Part shown: in pieces, positions 25,802 to 35,882 of the stretch
Layout of the letters: every line of letters begins with the position of its first letter
How positions within the stretch are numbered: the stretch's first letter is position 1
Origin: Ga0077527 sp038316355
Lineage (GTDB): Bacteria > Pseudomonadota > Gammaproteobacteria > Burkholderiales > SG8-41
DNA length: 64,000 nt
Assembly: GCA_038316355.1 (NCBI GenBank)
Contig: JBBQAO010000010.1
Coordinates: 1 to 64,000 of the forward strand
Reading direction: 5' to 3'
Notes under the pieces: generated by a model
What the model saw: the letters and a program-made list of their open reading frames with translations, nothing else
Database searches by the model: none
What the model was told of the DNA's origin: nothing
Made by a program: the position numbers and the translations under genes

Positions 25802-26728
25802 TTAGCGCTTCAACGACACGGGTTCGCGTATCAAGCCAAATTCCAAACTTTGCTTGAACCATGCCTCCAGCGATTTCTGGAACTCGGGGGACAGGGCCAG
25901 TGGAATGTTTGCGGCATTGCTGACTTTGGTGAACTGAGGGTCTTCGTTGGATATCTGGCGCACGATCGCGGGGTCAAGTCGCAGGCGTTCGCCGAACCAG
26001 ATGCTTGCCTGTTCGGGATTGCTGGCGGTCCAGAATACCGAATCCCGCAGCGCATTGAGATAACGTGCCTGTGCCTCGGGATTTTTTGCAAGGTAATCCG
26101 AGCGCATGATCGAAAGAAAACGGAATGGCCATGTTTGCACGATTTTTGCGCCAAACTGCTGCTGGAGGCGCAGGACCTGCGGTTGTCGTATCAATATGGC
26201 TTCGGCGAAATTCTGGGACAATGCCAGCAGCAACTCGTTCGGCGGCGTGTTCAGCAGTTTTACGTCTTTTGTCGGATCAATGCCTGCCGCGCGCAGGCTG
26301 CTCAGCAGATCCTGGTGGGAGTCCGTGCTGAAGGAAACGGCGATGCGTTTTCCCTTGAGGTCCGCCAATCCAGTGACCGTGCTGTCCCTGGGGACCATCA
26401 GGGAATGACTGGAGTAGCCTAGCTGCGCGACGACGACAGCCTTGCCGGGCTGTTTTGAAAGAAATGAGGTGATCGGCATCAGGCTCGTGATGACAGCATC
26501 AACGCTGCCCGCGGCAAGGGCCTCCATCATCGGCGGGCCATTCTGAAAAAATGCGAACTCTGCATCGAGCCCGTGTTTCTTGGCGATGCCGGCGCGTTCC
26601 ATGACCGTCGGATAAATGCCGTTCATGCCCGACGGGAACGCGATGCGTATCTTGAGGTCGGATTGTGCAGCAGCGGGCAGGGTCGTCAGCGCAAGCAGCA
26701 GCGGAAAGAGGCGGGATGGCAGGTTCAT
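25802..26728 (-). CDS. ABC transporter substrate-binding protein, NitT/TauT/SsuA type
   Basis: A 308-residue periplasmic binding protein with signal peptide MNLPSRLFPLLLALTTLPAA ending at AAQS. The two-lobed pattern is visible: GIYPTVMERAGIAKKHGLDA, then LAAGSVDAVITSLMP, then LADLKGKRIAVSF and ALSQNFAEAILIRQP. This family serves sulfonates, sulfate esters, nitrate, thiamine precursors and aromatic acids. It is the last gene of a leftward run with a permease, an ATPase, a sulfotransferase and a GntR regulator. The sulfotransferase makes an organosulfur ligand plausible, but the sequence does not settle it. Confidence 0.88.
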   Translation of the reverse strand: MNLPSRLFPLLLALTTLPAAAQSDLKIRIAFPSGMNGIYPTVMERAGIAKKHGLDAEFAFFQNGPPMMEALAAGSVDAVITSLMPITSFLSKQPGKAVVVAQLGYSSHSLMVPRDSTVTGLADLKGKRIAVSFSTDSHQDLLSSLRAAGIDPTKDVKLLNTPPNELLLALSQNFAEAILIRQPQVLRLQQQFGAKIVQTWPFRFLSIMRSDYLAKNPEAQARYLNALRDSVFWTASNPEQASIWFGERLRLDPAIVRQISNEDPQFTKVSNAANIPLALSPEFQKSLEAWFKQSLEFGLIREPVSLKR

Positions 26729-26765
26729 GATGTTCTCCTGGGTGAAGGGGAATGGGGCTGCGGGT

Positions 26766-27569
26766 TCAGCGCTGCTGCCAGGGCAGCACGAAGCGTTCGA
26801 TCCATGCGAGACCGGCAGTCATCGCCGAGCCAAGGATGCCGATGACCACCATGCCGACCAGCACGGCACTGGTTTCGAGATTGATGCGGTTGACCTGGAT
26901 CATGTAGCCCAGCCCGGACTGGGCCGCGACGAGTTCAGCGGTGACCACGGCCATCCACGACTGGCCAAGGCCGATTTTGAGACCGGTCCAGATGTGCGGC
27001 AGCGCGGAAGGCAGAAAGATTCGCAACAGCAGCGCGTTGCGGCGGGCGCCCATGAACTTCGCGGCATGGATGTGACGCGGCTCGACGGCAAGTCCGCCGG
27101 CAAAGGAGTTCAGGAATATCGGGAAGAACGCGGCAAGTGCGGTGATGAAGTAGCTGGCTTCGTTTCCGATGCCGAACCAGAGTATTGCAATCGGTATCCA
27201 GGCGATGGGCGGGATGGGCCTTAACAAGGTCACGATAGGCAGCATCAACTGCCGCAGTACCATGAAATAAGACATCAACATCGCCAGTGGAACCGCGACC
27301 ACTGAAGCGATGGTGAATCCGATGAACACGCGCTGCAGGCTGGCCAGCACGTCATTCAGCAAAGTGCCGTCACCGACGAGGCGGGCAAAGGCCGACAGCG
27401 TGTTGCCGAATGAGGGCAGCAGCACCGGATTGGCCAGAGTGCCGGCGGCGATGTTCCAGACCAGGATGAACAGGCCGTAACTTGCGGCGAGCCACGCAAG
27501 CGATCCGGTAAGCCGCTGCAGACGCGGCAGTGGACGGAAGGCGGGACGGGCGGCAGTGGATGTGGTCAT
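26766..27569 (-). CDS. ABC transporter permease, SsuC/TauC type
   Basis: A 267-residue inner-membrane permease with about six hydrophobic segments. The EAA loop that contacts the ATPase is visible as EPRHIHAAKFMGARRNALLLR near residues 172-192, followed by FLPSALPHIWTGLKIGLGQS and WMAVVTAEL; this is the BPD_transp_1 arrangement of nitrate, sulfonate and taurine importers. It lies between the ATPase and the binding-protein genes with small gaps (19 and 37 bases), so the three make one importer. Confidence 0.92.
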   Translation of the reverse strand: MTTSTAARPAFRPLPRLQRLTGSLAWLAASYGLFILVWNIAAGTLANPVLLPSFGNTLSAFARLVGDGTLLNDVLASLQRVFIGFTIASVVAVPLAMLMSYFMVLRQLMLPIVTLLRPIPPIAWIPIAILWFGIGNEASYFITALAAFFPIFLNSFAGGLAVEPRHIHAAKFMGARRNALLLRIFLPSALPHIWTGLKIGLGQSWMAVVTAELVAAQSGLGYMIQVNRINLETSAVLVGMVVIGILGSAMTAGLAWIERFVLPWQQR

Positions 27570-27588
27570 GAGGCGGGTTCTCTGGTGA

Positions 27589-28458
27589 TCAACTGTTCTG
27601 GAAAACTTTGAGGGTTTCCTCGCGTATCAGGCTGAGAACGCGGCCGCGCAGCGCGGTGAAGCGCTCCGACAGCATCATTGCCGGCATGCGCGGCCGCGGC
27701 AGGTCAATGTCGATTTCCTCCTTCACCGCGCCAGGCTGGGTGCGCATCACGACGATGCGGTCGGAAAGAAAAATGGCCTCATCAACGTCGTGGGTGATGA
27801 ACACGACGGTTGTGCGGAACTGCGCCCATATTTTCAGCAGTTCTTCCTGCATGATCGAACGTGTCTGTGCATCAAGGGCGCCGAAGGGTTCATCCATCAG
27901 CAGCACCGGCGGGTAAGTGGCCAGCGCTCGGGCAATCGCGACCCTCTGCTGCATGCCGCCGGACAGCATGACCGGATATGCACCGCCGAACCGTTCGAGG
28001 CCGACCAGGGCCAGGAAGGTGCGCGCAACGCCCTCGGGATTGGCGTGGCCGAGCATGCGCGGGCCGAAAGCAACGTTTTCCACGACGCGCATCCAGGGAA
28101 ACAGCGAATGCTGTTGGAACACGACGTTGCATGTCGGGTTGGGTTCGATGACCGGATTGCCGTCGATGCTCACGGCGCCGGCGGTGGGCCTCAGGATGCC
28201 GGCAATCAGGTTGAGCAGCGTCGACTTTCCGCAGCCCGATGGTCCGAGCAGGGATATGAACTCGCCGGGGCGGATCGCGAGGGAGATGTCGTCCAGTGCG
28301 GTCGTTTTGACGCCGTTGCTGTCAAACATCATGGATGCGCTGGATATCCGGATATCGCCCTGTTCGGCCGCGGGGGGCGCGCGCATCCCCCCGGCAGGTG
28401 CCTCGCCGGAATGCAGCATCGTGATGGTGGCGGCAGATTGCTGCTGGGGACGGGTCAT
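27589..28458 (-). CDS. ABC transporter ATP-binding protein, SsuB/TauB type
   Basis: A 289-residue ATPase. Walker A is GPSGCGKST, the signature is LSGGMQQRVAIARALA, Walker B is VLLMDEPFGALD, and the switch histidine is in VFITHDVDEA. Residues 1-40 are an extra, poorly conserved N-terminal stretch before the ATPase core (SASMMFDSNGVKT). The ATG at 28458 was chosen because it lies just past the stop of the sulfotransferase gene and GGAG is nearby; a start further in (near residue 12) is possible. It powers the permease downstream. Confidence 0.9.
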   Translation of the reverse strand: MTRPQQQSAATITMLHSGEAPAGGMRAPPAAEQGDIRISSASMMFDSNGVKTTALDDISLAIRPGEFISLLGPSGCGKSTLLNLIAGILRPTAGAVSIDGNPVIEPNPTCNVVFQQHSLFPWMRVVENVAFGPRMLGHANPEGVARTFLALVGLERFGGAYPVMLSGGMQQRVAIARALATYPPVLLMDEPFGALDAQTRSIMQEELLKIWAQFRTTVVFITHDVDEAIFLSDRIVVMRTQPGAVKEEIDIDLPRPRMPAMMLSERFTALRGRVLSLIREETLKVFQNS

Positions 28459-28478
28459 GATGTCCGGCTCCACGTTGA

Positions 28479-29633
28479 TCAGAGTACGACGTCGCGCGCC
28501 ACATACTGGCGTTTGACCGACAGGTATTCCTTCCACGCACGCGGAGCACGGTAGCCGGCAATTTCCTCCTCCATCGGATGTCCGATCGGGAAACGCTGCG
28601 GTACGTCTGCGTCCGACCACAGGCCCGCGCGCTTTCGTGCTTCGCGCTGGTCGACCAGCCAATCGTTATAGCTCTCGTGCACGATGTGGCCGTCAGGCGC
28701 GTCCAGCACAGCGGCGCGGGTGCGGGCGTCGCGTTCGAGGTACAGTGCGCGCTCTGCGGCTGACAGTGCTGCTGGCGTCACGCCGAGTTCATAACCGGCC
28801 TCGACCAGATTGTCACCGGCAATGGCGGCGAAGACTTCCTGTTCAGTGACGGAGAGTTCCCGCTTGTAGCGGCCAATCCACTGGGTGCTTACCGGCTGGC
28901 CGAGCGGGGCGTGGTCGCGCGTCTGGCCGCGACGTCTCGCAATTACGGTCTGGTGGAACTCCAGCATGTCAGGCGAATAGGCTTCGCCGAGGAATTGGCA
29001 GACCCGCTGCAAAACCGTGCCAGCGCCGGCGGCGAGATCTTCGTAACGTAGATCCAGCCACTGCGACGCATCGAGTTTCTCGCGCCACGGTTTAACGGTG
29101 TTCTGGCAAAGGTTCCATATTTCGGCGGCTGCGTAGATATTGGTCGGTCCGAAGGCGGAGCGGATGTATTCGGCGCTCGCGTCACGGCCGTCGCGTGTCA
29201 TGAAAATGAATTGGGCGTTCGGAAAATCCCTGAGGATGTCGCCGATATAGAACAGGTTGTGCGGCGTCTTTTCTCCCCATCGCGGTTTTCCCATGGTTTT
29301 GGCGTAACGCTCGAACATTGCGCAGTAGACGCCGGAAAAACTTTTTTCACGGAGGGTGGCGAGTATTTCATCGACGATGGTGGCGGGGTTGACCGGCATG
29401 TCCCAGAACGGGGTTTTCAGGCCGAACACCATTTCGTCAGCCAGAGTGCGCAGGTTTTCCGGTTTGCTCAGGTCGCCGTAGGTGTGCAGGTAGGGCTTGA
29501 AGCGGGGGTAATACCAAGCCACTTCAGGCACCGCGATGCGTGGATGGTTACCCAGCATCGCCATCAGCAATGTGGTGCCGGATCGTTCCGAGCCGATCAT
29601 GATGATGGGGCGTTCGGGGAGGGTGATGCTCAT
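28479..29633 (-). CDS. PAPS-dependent sulfotransferase family protein
   Basis: A 384-residue sulfotransferase-fold protein. The 5'-phosphosulfate loop IGSERSGTTLLMAML is at residues 13-27 and the 3'-phosphate site FIFMTRDGRDASAEYIRS near 143-160. YEDLAAGAGTVLQRVCQFLG is the usual helix before the C-terminal part, which here has about 120 residues beyond the fold. The ATG at 29633 follows AGGAG at 8 bases. It is the first enzyme gene after a GntR regulator and runs into the ABC importer genes. Family members sulfate polysaccharides, lipids or small alcohols; the acceptor is unknown. Confidence 0.85.
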   Translation of the reverse strand: MSITLPERPIIMIGSERSGTTLLMAMLGNHPRIAVPEVAWYYPRFKPYLHTYGDLSKPENLRTLADEMVFGLKTPFWDMPVNPATIVDEILATLREKSFSGVYCAMFERYAKTMGKPRWGEKTPHNLFYIGDILRDFPNAQFIFMTRDGRDASAEYIRSAFGPTNIYAAAEIWNLCQNTVKPWREKLDASQWLDLRYEDLAAGAGTVLQRVCQFLGEAYSPDMLEFHQTVIARRRGQTRDHAPLGQPVSTQWIGRYKRELSVTEQEVFAAIAGDNLVEAGYELGVTPAALSAAERALYLERDARTRAAVLDAPDGHIVHESYNDWLVDQREARKRAGLWSDADVPQRFPIGHPMEEEIAGYRAPRAWKEYLSVKRQYVARDVVL

Positions 29634-29668
29634 GCTGGAGGCTCCTGAGGGGGTTGGTGGATTTTGTG

Positions 29669-30493
29669 TCAGCGCGTGAGTTCGCCGGGCCAGGCAACGG
29701 TCTGCGCCAGCAGGTTCAGGTTGCAGTGAAAGCGGTAGGCGTCGCCGCGGCAGAACAGCCGCTGGTAGTCGATGGCGCGTCCCTTGATGTCGAGGGTCAG
29801 GCGATGAATGGACAGAACGGGCGCTCCCTTGCTGAGTTTCAGACGGGAGGCATGCTCCCGACGGCAAGGCACGGCTTCAATGCGGACTTCGGCACGCCCG
29901 GGACGGATGCCGCAGCAAGACTCGAGCAATGGCAGGATGTCCCGCGTCAGGTCACGGGATTTGAGGTGAAGCCCGATATCCTCCGGGAAATGGCGGATTT
30001 CGCAGGACACGGGTTCGCCGTTCAGCCGTCGCATCCGCCGCAATTCCAGCACTTTTGCGCGCCGTGGCAGACCCAGTGCCTGCGAGACTTCGAGGCCTGC
30101 GAACTGCTCGCTAACGGAGAGCACTTCGGAAACCGCGACGAAGCCCAGTGTGGCCATCGACTGATGGAAGCCCAGTGCCGAGCGTGAATCCTGCACGCCC
30201 TGGAGACTGACAAAGCAGCCTTTGCCCTGTGCCGTGCGCACCAGGCCTTCTTCGCGCAACGCGCGCAATGCCTGCCGAACCGTTACGCGGCTGATGCCGA
30301 ATTGATTGACCAATGCCTGCTCGCTTGGCAAGCGGTCATTGGGATGCAACGCACCGGAGAGAATTTGCTGTCTCAGGTGATCGCGCAATCTTGCGTACAG
30401 CGGGGATGGTGACGATGTCGCGCGCGAGCCTGCAGACCCGAACCGCTGAGATGCATCGGAGTCGCTACTGTGGTGCAGGACAGCGTTTTCCAT
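29669..30493 (-). CDS. GntR-family regulator, HutC/UTRA subfamily
   Basis: A 274-residue transcription factor. After a 28-residue Ser-rich start comes the winged helix of the GntR family (residues 31-95: YARLRDHLRQQILSG, then LPSEQALVNQFGISRVTVRQ). The rest (about 105-270) is a UTRA effector domain with ALGFHQSMATLGF, RRMRRLNGEPVSCEIRHFP and IHRLTLDIKGRAIDYQR. UTRA regulators sense small metabolites made or used by the genes they control, so the sulfotransferase and ABC genes downstream are the likely targets. Two similar 15-base repeats upstream of its start could be operators. Confidence 0.92.
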   Translation of the reverse strand: MENAVLHHSSDSDASQRFGSAGSRATSSPSPLYARLRDHLRQQILSGALHPNDRLPSEQALVNQFGISRVTVRQALRALREEGLVRTAQGKGCFVSLQGVQDSRSALGFHQSMATLGFVAVSEVLSVSEQFAGLEVSQALGLPRRAKVLELRRMRRLNGEPVSCEIRHFPEDIGLHLKSRDLTRDILPLLESCCGIRPGRAEVRIEAVPCRREHASRLKLSKGAPVLSIHRLTLDIKGRAIDYQRLFCRGDAYRFHCNLNLLAQTVAWPGELTR

Positions 30494-30514
30494 CGTGATT
30501 CCTTCCCGCAGACT

Positions 30515-30573
30515 TGTCGTATGACTTGTGTTGCAACGGTCTGGCTGTGCGATGGATATGTCGCATGATCTGT
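30515..30573. promoter_or_regulatory. Pair of 15-base direct repeats, candidate GntR operator
   Basis: Copies at 30515-30529 and 30559-30573 share 12 of 15 bases, start 44 bases apart (about four helical turns), and each contains a GTC-N4-GA(C/T) imperfect palindrome. They lie 22-80 bases upstream of the GntR start, a usual place for autoregulation. The repeats are seen; the binding is inferred. Confidence 0.35.
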
Positions 30574-30771
30574 ACCACGCAGCGCGCAGTAAGAAATCAT
30601 AAAAAATTATGAATTAAAACAAATACTTATAGATGGATTTCAAAGATGAGCGGGAGGTGACGAGGATTGCCTGCTGCACCTGCACAGTGCGAGGCACACG
30701 CCCGGGGTGCGACCGTGGCGGCGGGCTGTAATACAAGCGCTATCCGGCTATTGCCGGCGTTTGCGTGGTCG

Positions 30772-30796
30772 CGCGACGCGGTTTTTCCGCGTCGCG
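30772..30796. other. Strong hairpin downstream of typA
   Basis: CGCGACGCGG and CCGCGTCGCG pair over 10 bases with a five-T loop, 33 bases past the typA stop. On the leftward strand no T-run follows, so it is not a classic intrinsic terminator; it may protect the 3' end. A second, overlapping pairing (GTTTTTCCGC at 30781 with GCGGAAAAAC at 30814) offers an alternative fold. Confidence 0.5.
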
Positions 30797-30828
30797 ACCG
30801 CCTATCTTTGCAGGCGGAAAAACCTGAA

Positions 30829-32670
<1,842 letters not shown>

Positions 32671-32697
32671 GGGATGGGGCCTTGAAAAAAGGGGCGG

Positions 32698-32706
32698 ATT
32701 GTAGCA
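32698..32706 (-). promoter_or_regulatory. Extended -10 promoter element for typA
   Basis: On the leftward strand the bases read TGCTACAAT, an extended -10 (TG-n-TACAAT). It predicts transcription starting about 20 bases before the GTG of typA. No good -35 was seen, which is usual for extended -10 promoters. Confidence 0.5.
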
Positions 32707-33121
32707 TGTGCACTCCGCTATTACCTTGAATTTTTTGACTTTTCCCTGCGACTGCGGCCGGCGGCAAGGGTGGTTTTCCTCTGACGCATCGGGAAAAACC
32801 TCGCTATTTCCGGCACTTGCAGGTATAGTCCGCGCACCTTGTGGCGACGTTTCAGACGTTGTGCGCCGCAAGATGCATCTGTCCCTGACCCCTTCGTTTT
32901 CAGCTCCCTTCTCCGAATAGCTGCTTCCGCCACGGTTAGCGACGATACCCGTGCGCCGGTGGCCGCAGCCGCGACTTCAAGTCGCAGCTCGCCTAAGCAG
33001 CAGTGGCATTTCCTGCGCGTTTTGTTGTTCATGGCTGAAAAAGCATTTTTGGCCACAGAGCTCATTGCCCTGTGACTGAGGTGTTGTTTTCGGTTGTCGT
33101 GCTTTTTGAAAGTAATTACTC
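32704..33121 (+). other. Long intergenic leader between divergent typA and rhlE-type gene
   Basis: A TATAGT box at 32824-32829 could start the rhlE-type transcript near 32836, which would give a leader of about 285 bases. A hairpin (CTTGTGGCG at 32838-32846 with CGCCGCAAG at 32864-32872) lies right at that 5' end. A 78-codon open frame inside (32839-33075) has no coding character that I trust. Long structured leaders are known for cold-induced DEAD-box genes, so RNA-level control is possible. Confidence 0.4.
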
Positions 33122-34402
33122 ATGTCGTTTGCCTCATTGAATCTGAATCCCGCCCTGGTGCAGGCCCTGGCCGCCGCGGGTTATACCGAACCGACACCCG
33201 TGCAGGCGCAGGCGATCCCGGCCGCGCTGACCGGCTTTGACCTGATGGTCTCCGCCCCCACCGGCACCGGCAAAACCGCAGCCTTCGTGCTGCCCGCGCT
33301 GCAGCGCCTGGCGCTGGCGCCGGTCAAGAACGGCCGCGGTCCGCGCGTGCTGGTGCTGACGCCGACCCGCGAACTCGCGGTGCAGGTGACCGATGCCGTC
33401 GACAAATACTGCAAGTTCCTGCGCCACATGCGCACCGGCACCATATTGGGCGGCATGCCGTACCCGAAACAGCGCCGCTTGCTCGAGCAGGCGCTCGACG
33501 TACTGGTGGCGACGCCCGGCCGGCTGATCGATTTCATCGACCAGGGCAAGGTTGATTTCTCGCGCCTTGAACTGCTGATCCTCGACGAAGCCGACCGCAT
33601 GCTCGACATGGGCTTCATCGAGCCGGTCAAACGCATTGCCGCGAAAACACCGGGCAATCGCCAGACCATGATGTTTTCGGCGACGCTCGACGGCAATATC
33701 GCGAAGCTTGGCCGTGAACTGTTGCGCGATCCGAAGCTGATTCAAGTGGCGGCTGCGAAGGCCAGTCACGAAAACATCCAGCAGCGTCTGCACTATGTCG
33801 ACGACGGCAGCCACAAACATCGCCTGCTCGACCATGTGCTGCGCTCGGACGAATGCCAGGCGCAGTCGATTGTCTTTACCGCGACCAAACACGGTGCGGA
33901 TCGTCTGGCGGACAAGCTGTTCCATGCCGGGCATGAGGCTGCTGCCCTGCACGGCAACATGAACCAGTCGCAACGCAACCGCACGCTGGCCCGCCTGCGC
34001 AGCGGCGCGGTCAAGGTTCTGGTGGCAACCGACGTCGCAGCCCGCGGCATCGACGTTGCCAGCATTTCGCATGTGTTCAATTACGACCTGCCGAAAGTGG
34101 CCGAGGACTATGTGCACCGCATCGGCCGAACCGGCCGCGCCGGCGCCACTGGCACGGCGATTTCGTTTGCCTCGTCGGAAGACGTGCGCCAGTTGAAACA
34201 GATCGAGCATTACATCGGCCGCACCATTGAACGCTGGAGCGTGCCGGGTTTTGAGGCGAAAAACCCGATTCGCAGCGATAGTGGCGGCGGCAAACGCAGC
34301 GGTCGTCCGGCGCCGCGCCGCGGTGCGCCGCCTTCGCGTGATGCGCGTGGCCGCGGCGGTTTCCGCTCCGACAACCGGCGCAGCGCCGGTGGTTCGCGCT
34401 AA
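33122..34402 (+). CDS. rhlE: DEAD-box RNA helicase, RhlE type
   Basis: A 426-residue RNA helicase. Motifs in order: the Q-motif region with EPTPVQAQAIP, motif I SAPTGTGKTAAF, PTRELAVQ (Ia), TPGRL, DEAD as LDEADRMLDMGF (II), SAT (III), then VATDVAARGID and HRIGRTGRAG (V-VI). A C-terminal tail of about 40 residues is rich in Arg and Gly (RGAPPSRDARGRGG), as in RhlE proteins that bind structured RNA. It is divergent from typA, another translation and cold-adaptation gene. A rho-independent terminator follows. Confidence 0.92.
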   Translation: MSFASLNLNPALVQALAAAGYTEPTPVQAQAIPAALTGFDLMVSAPTGTGKTAAFVLPALQRLALAPVKNGRGPRVLVLTPTRELAVQVTDAVDKYCKFLRHMRTGTILGGMPYPKQRRLLEQALDVLVATPGRLIDFIDQGKVDFSRLELLILDEADRMLDMGFIEPVKRIAAKTPGNRQTMMFSATLDGNIAKLGRELLRDPKLIQVAAAKASHENIQQRLHYVDDGSHKHRLLDHVLRSDECQAQSIVFTATKHGADRLADKLFHAGHEAAALHGNMNQSQRNRTLARLRSGAVKVLVATDVAARGIDVASISHVFNYDLPKVAEDYVHRIGRTGRAGATGTAISFASSEDVRQLKQIEHYIGRTIERWSVPGFEAKNPIRSDSGGGKRSGRPAPRRGAPPSRDARGRGGFRSDNRRSAGGSR

Positions 34403-34433
34403 GCCCTGCTGCAGTATCTGCAGCGTTTCGCAG

Positions 34434-34470
34434 AAATCCCCCGCCGCCGCAAGGCTTCGGGGGATTTTTT
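34434..34470 (+). terminator. Rho-independent terminator after the rhlE-type gene
   Basis: AAATCCCCC pairs with GGGGGATTT around a loop of about 16 bases that contains a smaller GC stem, and the 3' arm runs into six T (34465-34470). It lies 32 bases past the stop. Confidence 0.85.
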
Positions 34471-34551
34471 CGTCCCATGATGTGAGCTTGCGCATTGATT
34501 TTGGCTTGTGCTGCCATTAGAGTAGGCCGCTTTCACTCAGGCAAAACAATA

Positions 34552-35007
34552 ATGAAATTCAGCGGGGAGATTGCAGTCGCTGCGCCGCGCGACGCCGTGT
34601 TCGCGAAACTGCAGGACATCCATTTTTTTGCCTCCTGCATCGACGGCGTGCGCGACCTGACGCCGCTCGACGGGCGGCGCTTCGATGCGGTGCTTGAAAC
34701 CAAGGTTGCCTACATGACCTTCAAGTTCAAGGTCACCGCGGAACTGACCGAGGTGTCGCCGGAATTGATTGCCGCCAAAATCGAAGGTGCGCCGATGGGC
34801 CTGGTCGGCCGGCTGACCGCCACTTCGGCGACGCGGCTGATCGCGGCGGGCGACCACACCACCATCCAGTATGAAATCGATGCCGCGCTGACCGGCAAGC
34901 TGGGCAGCATCGGGCAGCCGGTGCTCAAAGCCAAAGCCAGGGATATGGAAAAACAGTTTGCTAAAAATCTGGGTGCGGCCTTTGCGACTGTGCAGGGGGC
35001 GGCATGA
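34552..35007 (+). CDS. CoxG-like SRPBCC-fold protein
   Basis: A 151-residue protein of the carbon-monoxide-dehydrogenase subunit G (CoxG) family. It starts MKFSGEIAVAAPRDAVFAKL and has the hydrophobic-pocket pattern of the START/Bet v1 fold (CIDGVRDLTPLD, IAAKIEGAPMGLVGRL, IGQPVLKAKARDMEKQFAKN). CoxG proteins bind the membrane or anchor Mo-hydroxylases and in some cases extract quinones. The ATG at 34552 is weakly supported by AGG upstream but matches family starts. It overlaps the next gene by ATGA and is the first of the Mo-hydroxylase operon. Confidence 0.88.
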   Translation: MKFSGEIAVAAPRDAVFAKLQDIHFFASCIDGVRDLTPLDGRRFDAVLETKVAYMTFKFKVTAELTEVSPELIAAKIEGAPMGLVGRLTATSATRLIAAGDHTTIQYEIDAALTGKLGSIGQPVLKAKARDMEKQFAKNLGAAFATVQGAA

Positions 35008-35861
35008 TTCCGTTTGATCTGGCCGAACCACGGTCGCTGAAGGGTGCGCTGAAATTGCTTGATGCCGGTGATCCGTCAGTGCGCGCATTCGGCGGTGGCA
35101 CCGCGCTGATGCTGATGATGAAGGCTGGTGTGTTCCAGCCGACGCGGCTGGTCAGTCTGAGCGGCATCGAAAAACGTTATGCCAAAGTGACGACTGCCAG
35201 GGACGGCAGCCTGCATATTGGTGCCTTGATCACCTTGAGCGCGCTGGGCCGCACGGCCGCGGTGAAAAAACGCGCGCCGGTGATTATCGATACCCTGCGC
35301 ACGCTGTCCAACGTGCGTGTGCGCAATGTCGCCACTCTCGGCGGGCATCTGGCGCATGGCGACCCGCATATGGATCTGCCGCCGGTGCTGATGGCGCTGG
35401 ATGCGCAGGTGGTGACTGCGGCGACCGCAGGTTCGCGCACACTGGCGGTTGCCGATCTCTACACCGGTTATTACGCAACGGCGCTGGCACCCAACGAACT
35501 GATCAGTGAAATCATCGTGCCGTCGCAGGCCGGGCGGCGCTCGGCCTATATCAAGCTGACCACGCGTGCCGCCGATGACTGGCCGACGCTGGGGATTGCA
35601 GTATCACTGCAGACCGACGGCAAGCTTATTCAGGATGCGCGCTTCGTAGTCAGTGCTGCCACCGAAAAACCGCTGCGATTGCAGAGCGCAGAAGCGGCGT
35701 TGCGCGGTGCGACTATCAGTGATGCCGTGCTGGCGCGGGTGGGTGATGCGGCTGTAGCAGAAGCGGAGTTGACGGGTGACGCCCATGGCTCGGCGGCATA
35801 CAAAATGGAACTGTTGCGGGTGTACGCTGGGCGTGCCGTGCGCAAGGCGCTGGCTGCTTAA
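35004..35861 (+). CDS. FAD-binding (medium) subunit of a xanthine-dehydrogenase-family Mo-hydroxylase
   Basis: A 285-residue flavin subunit (CoxM type) that takes electrons from the Fe-S subunit. FAD-binding motifs are visible: AFGGGTALMLMMKAG near residues 30-44 and NVATLGGHLAHGDPHMDLPP near 110-129. A C-terminal CO_deh_flav_C domain follows (RAVRKAL end). The start overlaps coxG's stop by four bases. The other two subunits follow, so the set is complete in the order G-M-L-S. Confidence 0.92.
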   Translation: MIPFDLAEPRSLKGALKLLDAGDPSVRAFGGGTALMLMMKAGVFQPTRLVSLSGIEKRYAKVTTARDGSLHIGALITLSALGRTAAVKKRAPVIIDTLRTLSNVRVRNVATLGGHLAHGDPHMDLPPVLMALDAQVVTAATAGSRTLAVADLYTGYYATALAPNELISEIIVPSQAGRRSAYIKLTTRAADDWPTLGIAVSLQTDGKLIQDARFVVSAATEKPLRLQSAEAALRGATISDAVLARVGDAAVAEAELTGDAHGSAAYKMELLRVYAGRAVRKALAA

Positions 35862-35882
35862 GAAAATTCAGGAGCGCAGGTT

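Larger units (their letters stand above)
30494..30828. other. 335-base gap between the GntR gene and the end of typA
   Basis: The left part holds the GntR promoter region: repeats TGTCGTATGACTTGT (30515-30529) and TGTCGCATGATCTGT (30559-30573), 12 of 15 identical, and an AT-rich run (30590-30625). The right part holds a strong hairpin (30772-30796) downstream of typA. Between them I see no gene: frames are short and lack coding character. Confidence 0.6.

Noticed and set aside
30781..30823. Intrinsic terminator of typA
   Set aside because: The hairpins are strong, but no T-run follows on the leftward strand, so only a structural element is claimed.
32839..33075. 78-codon open frame in the rhlE-type leader
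   Set aside because: No ribosome-binding site, Ser/Arg/Ala-rich product without a family, and it overlaps a predicted structured leader.
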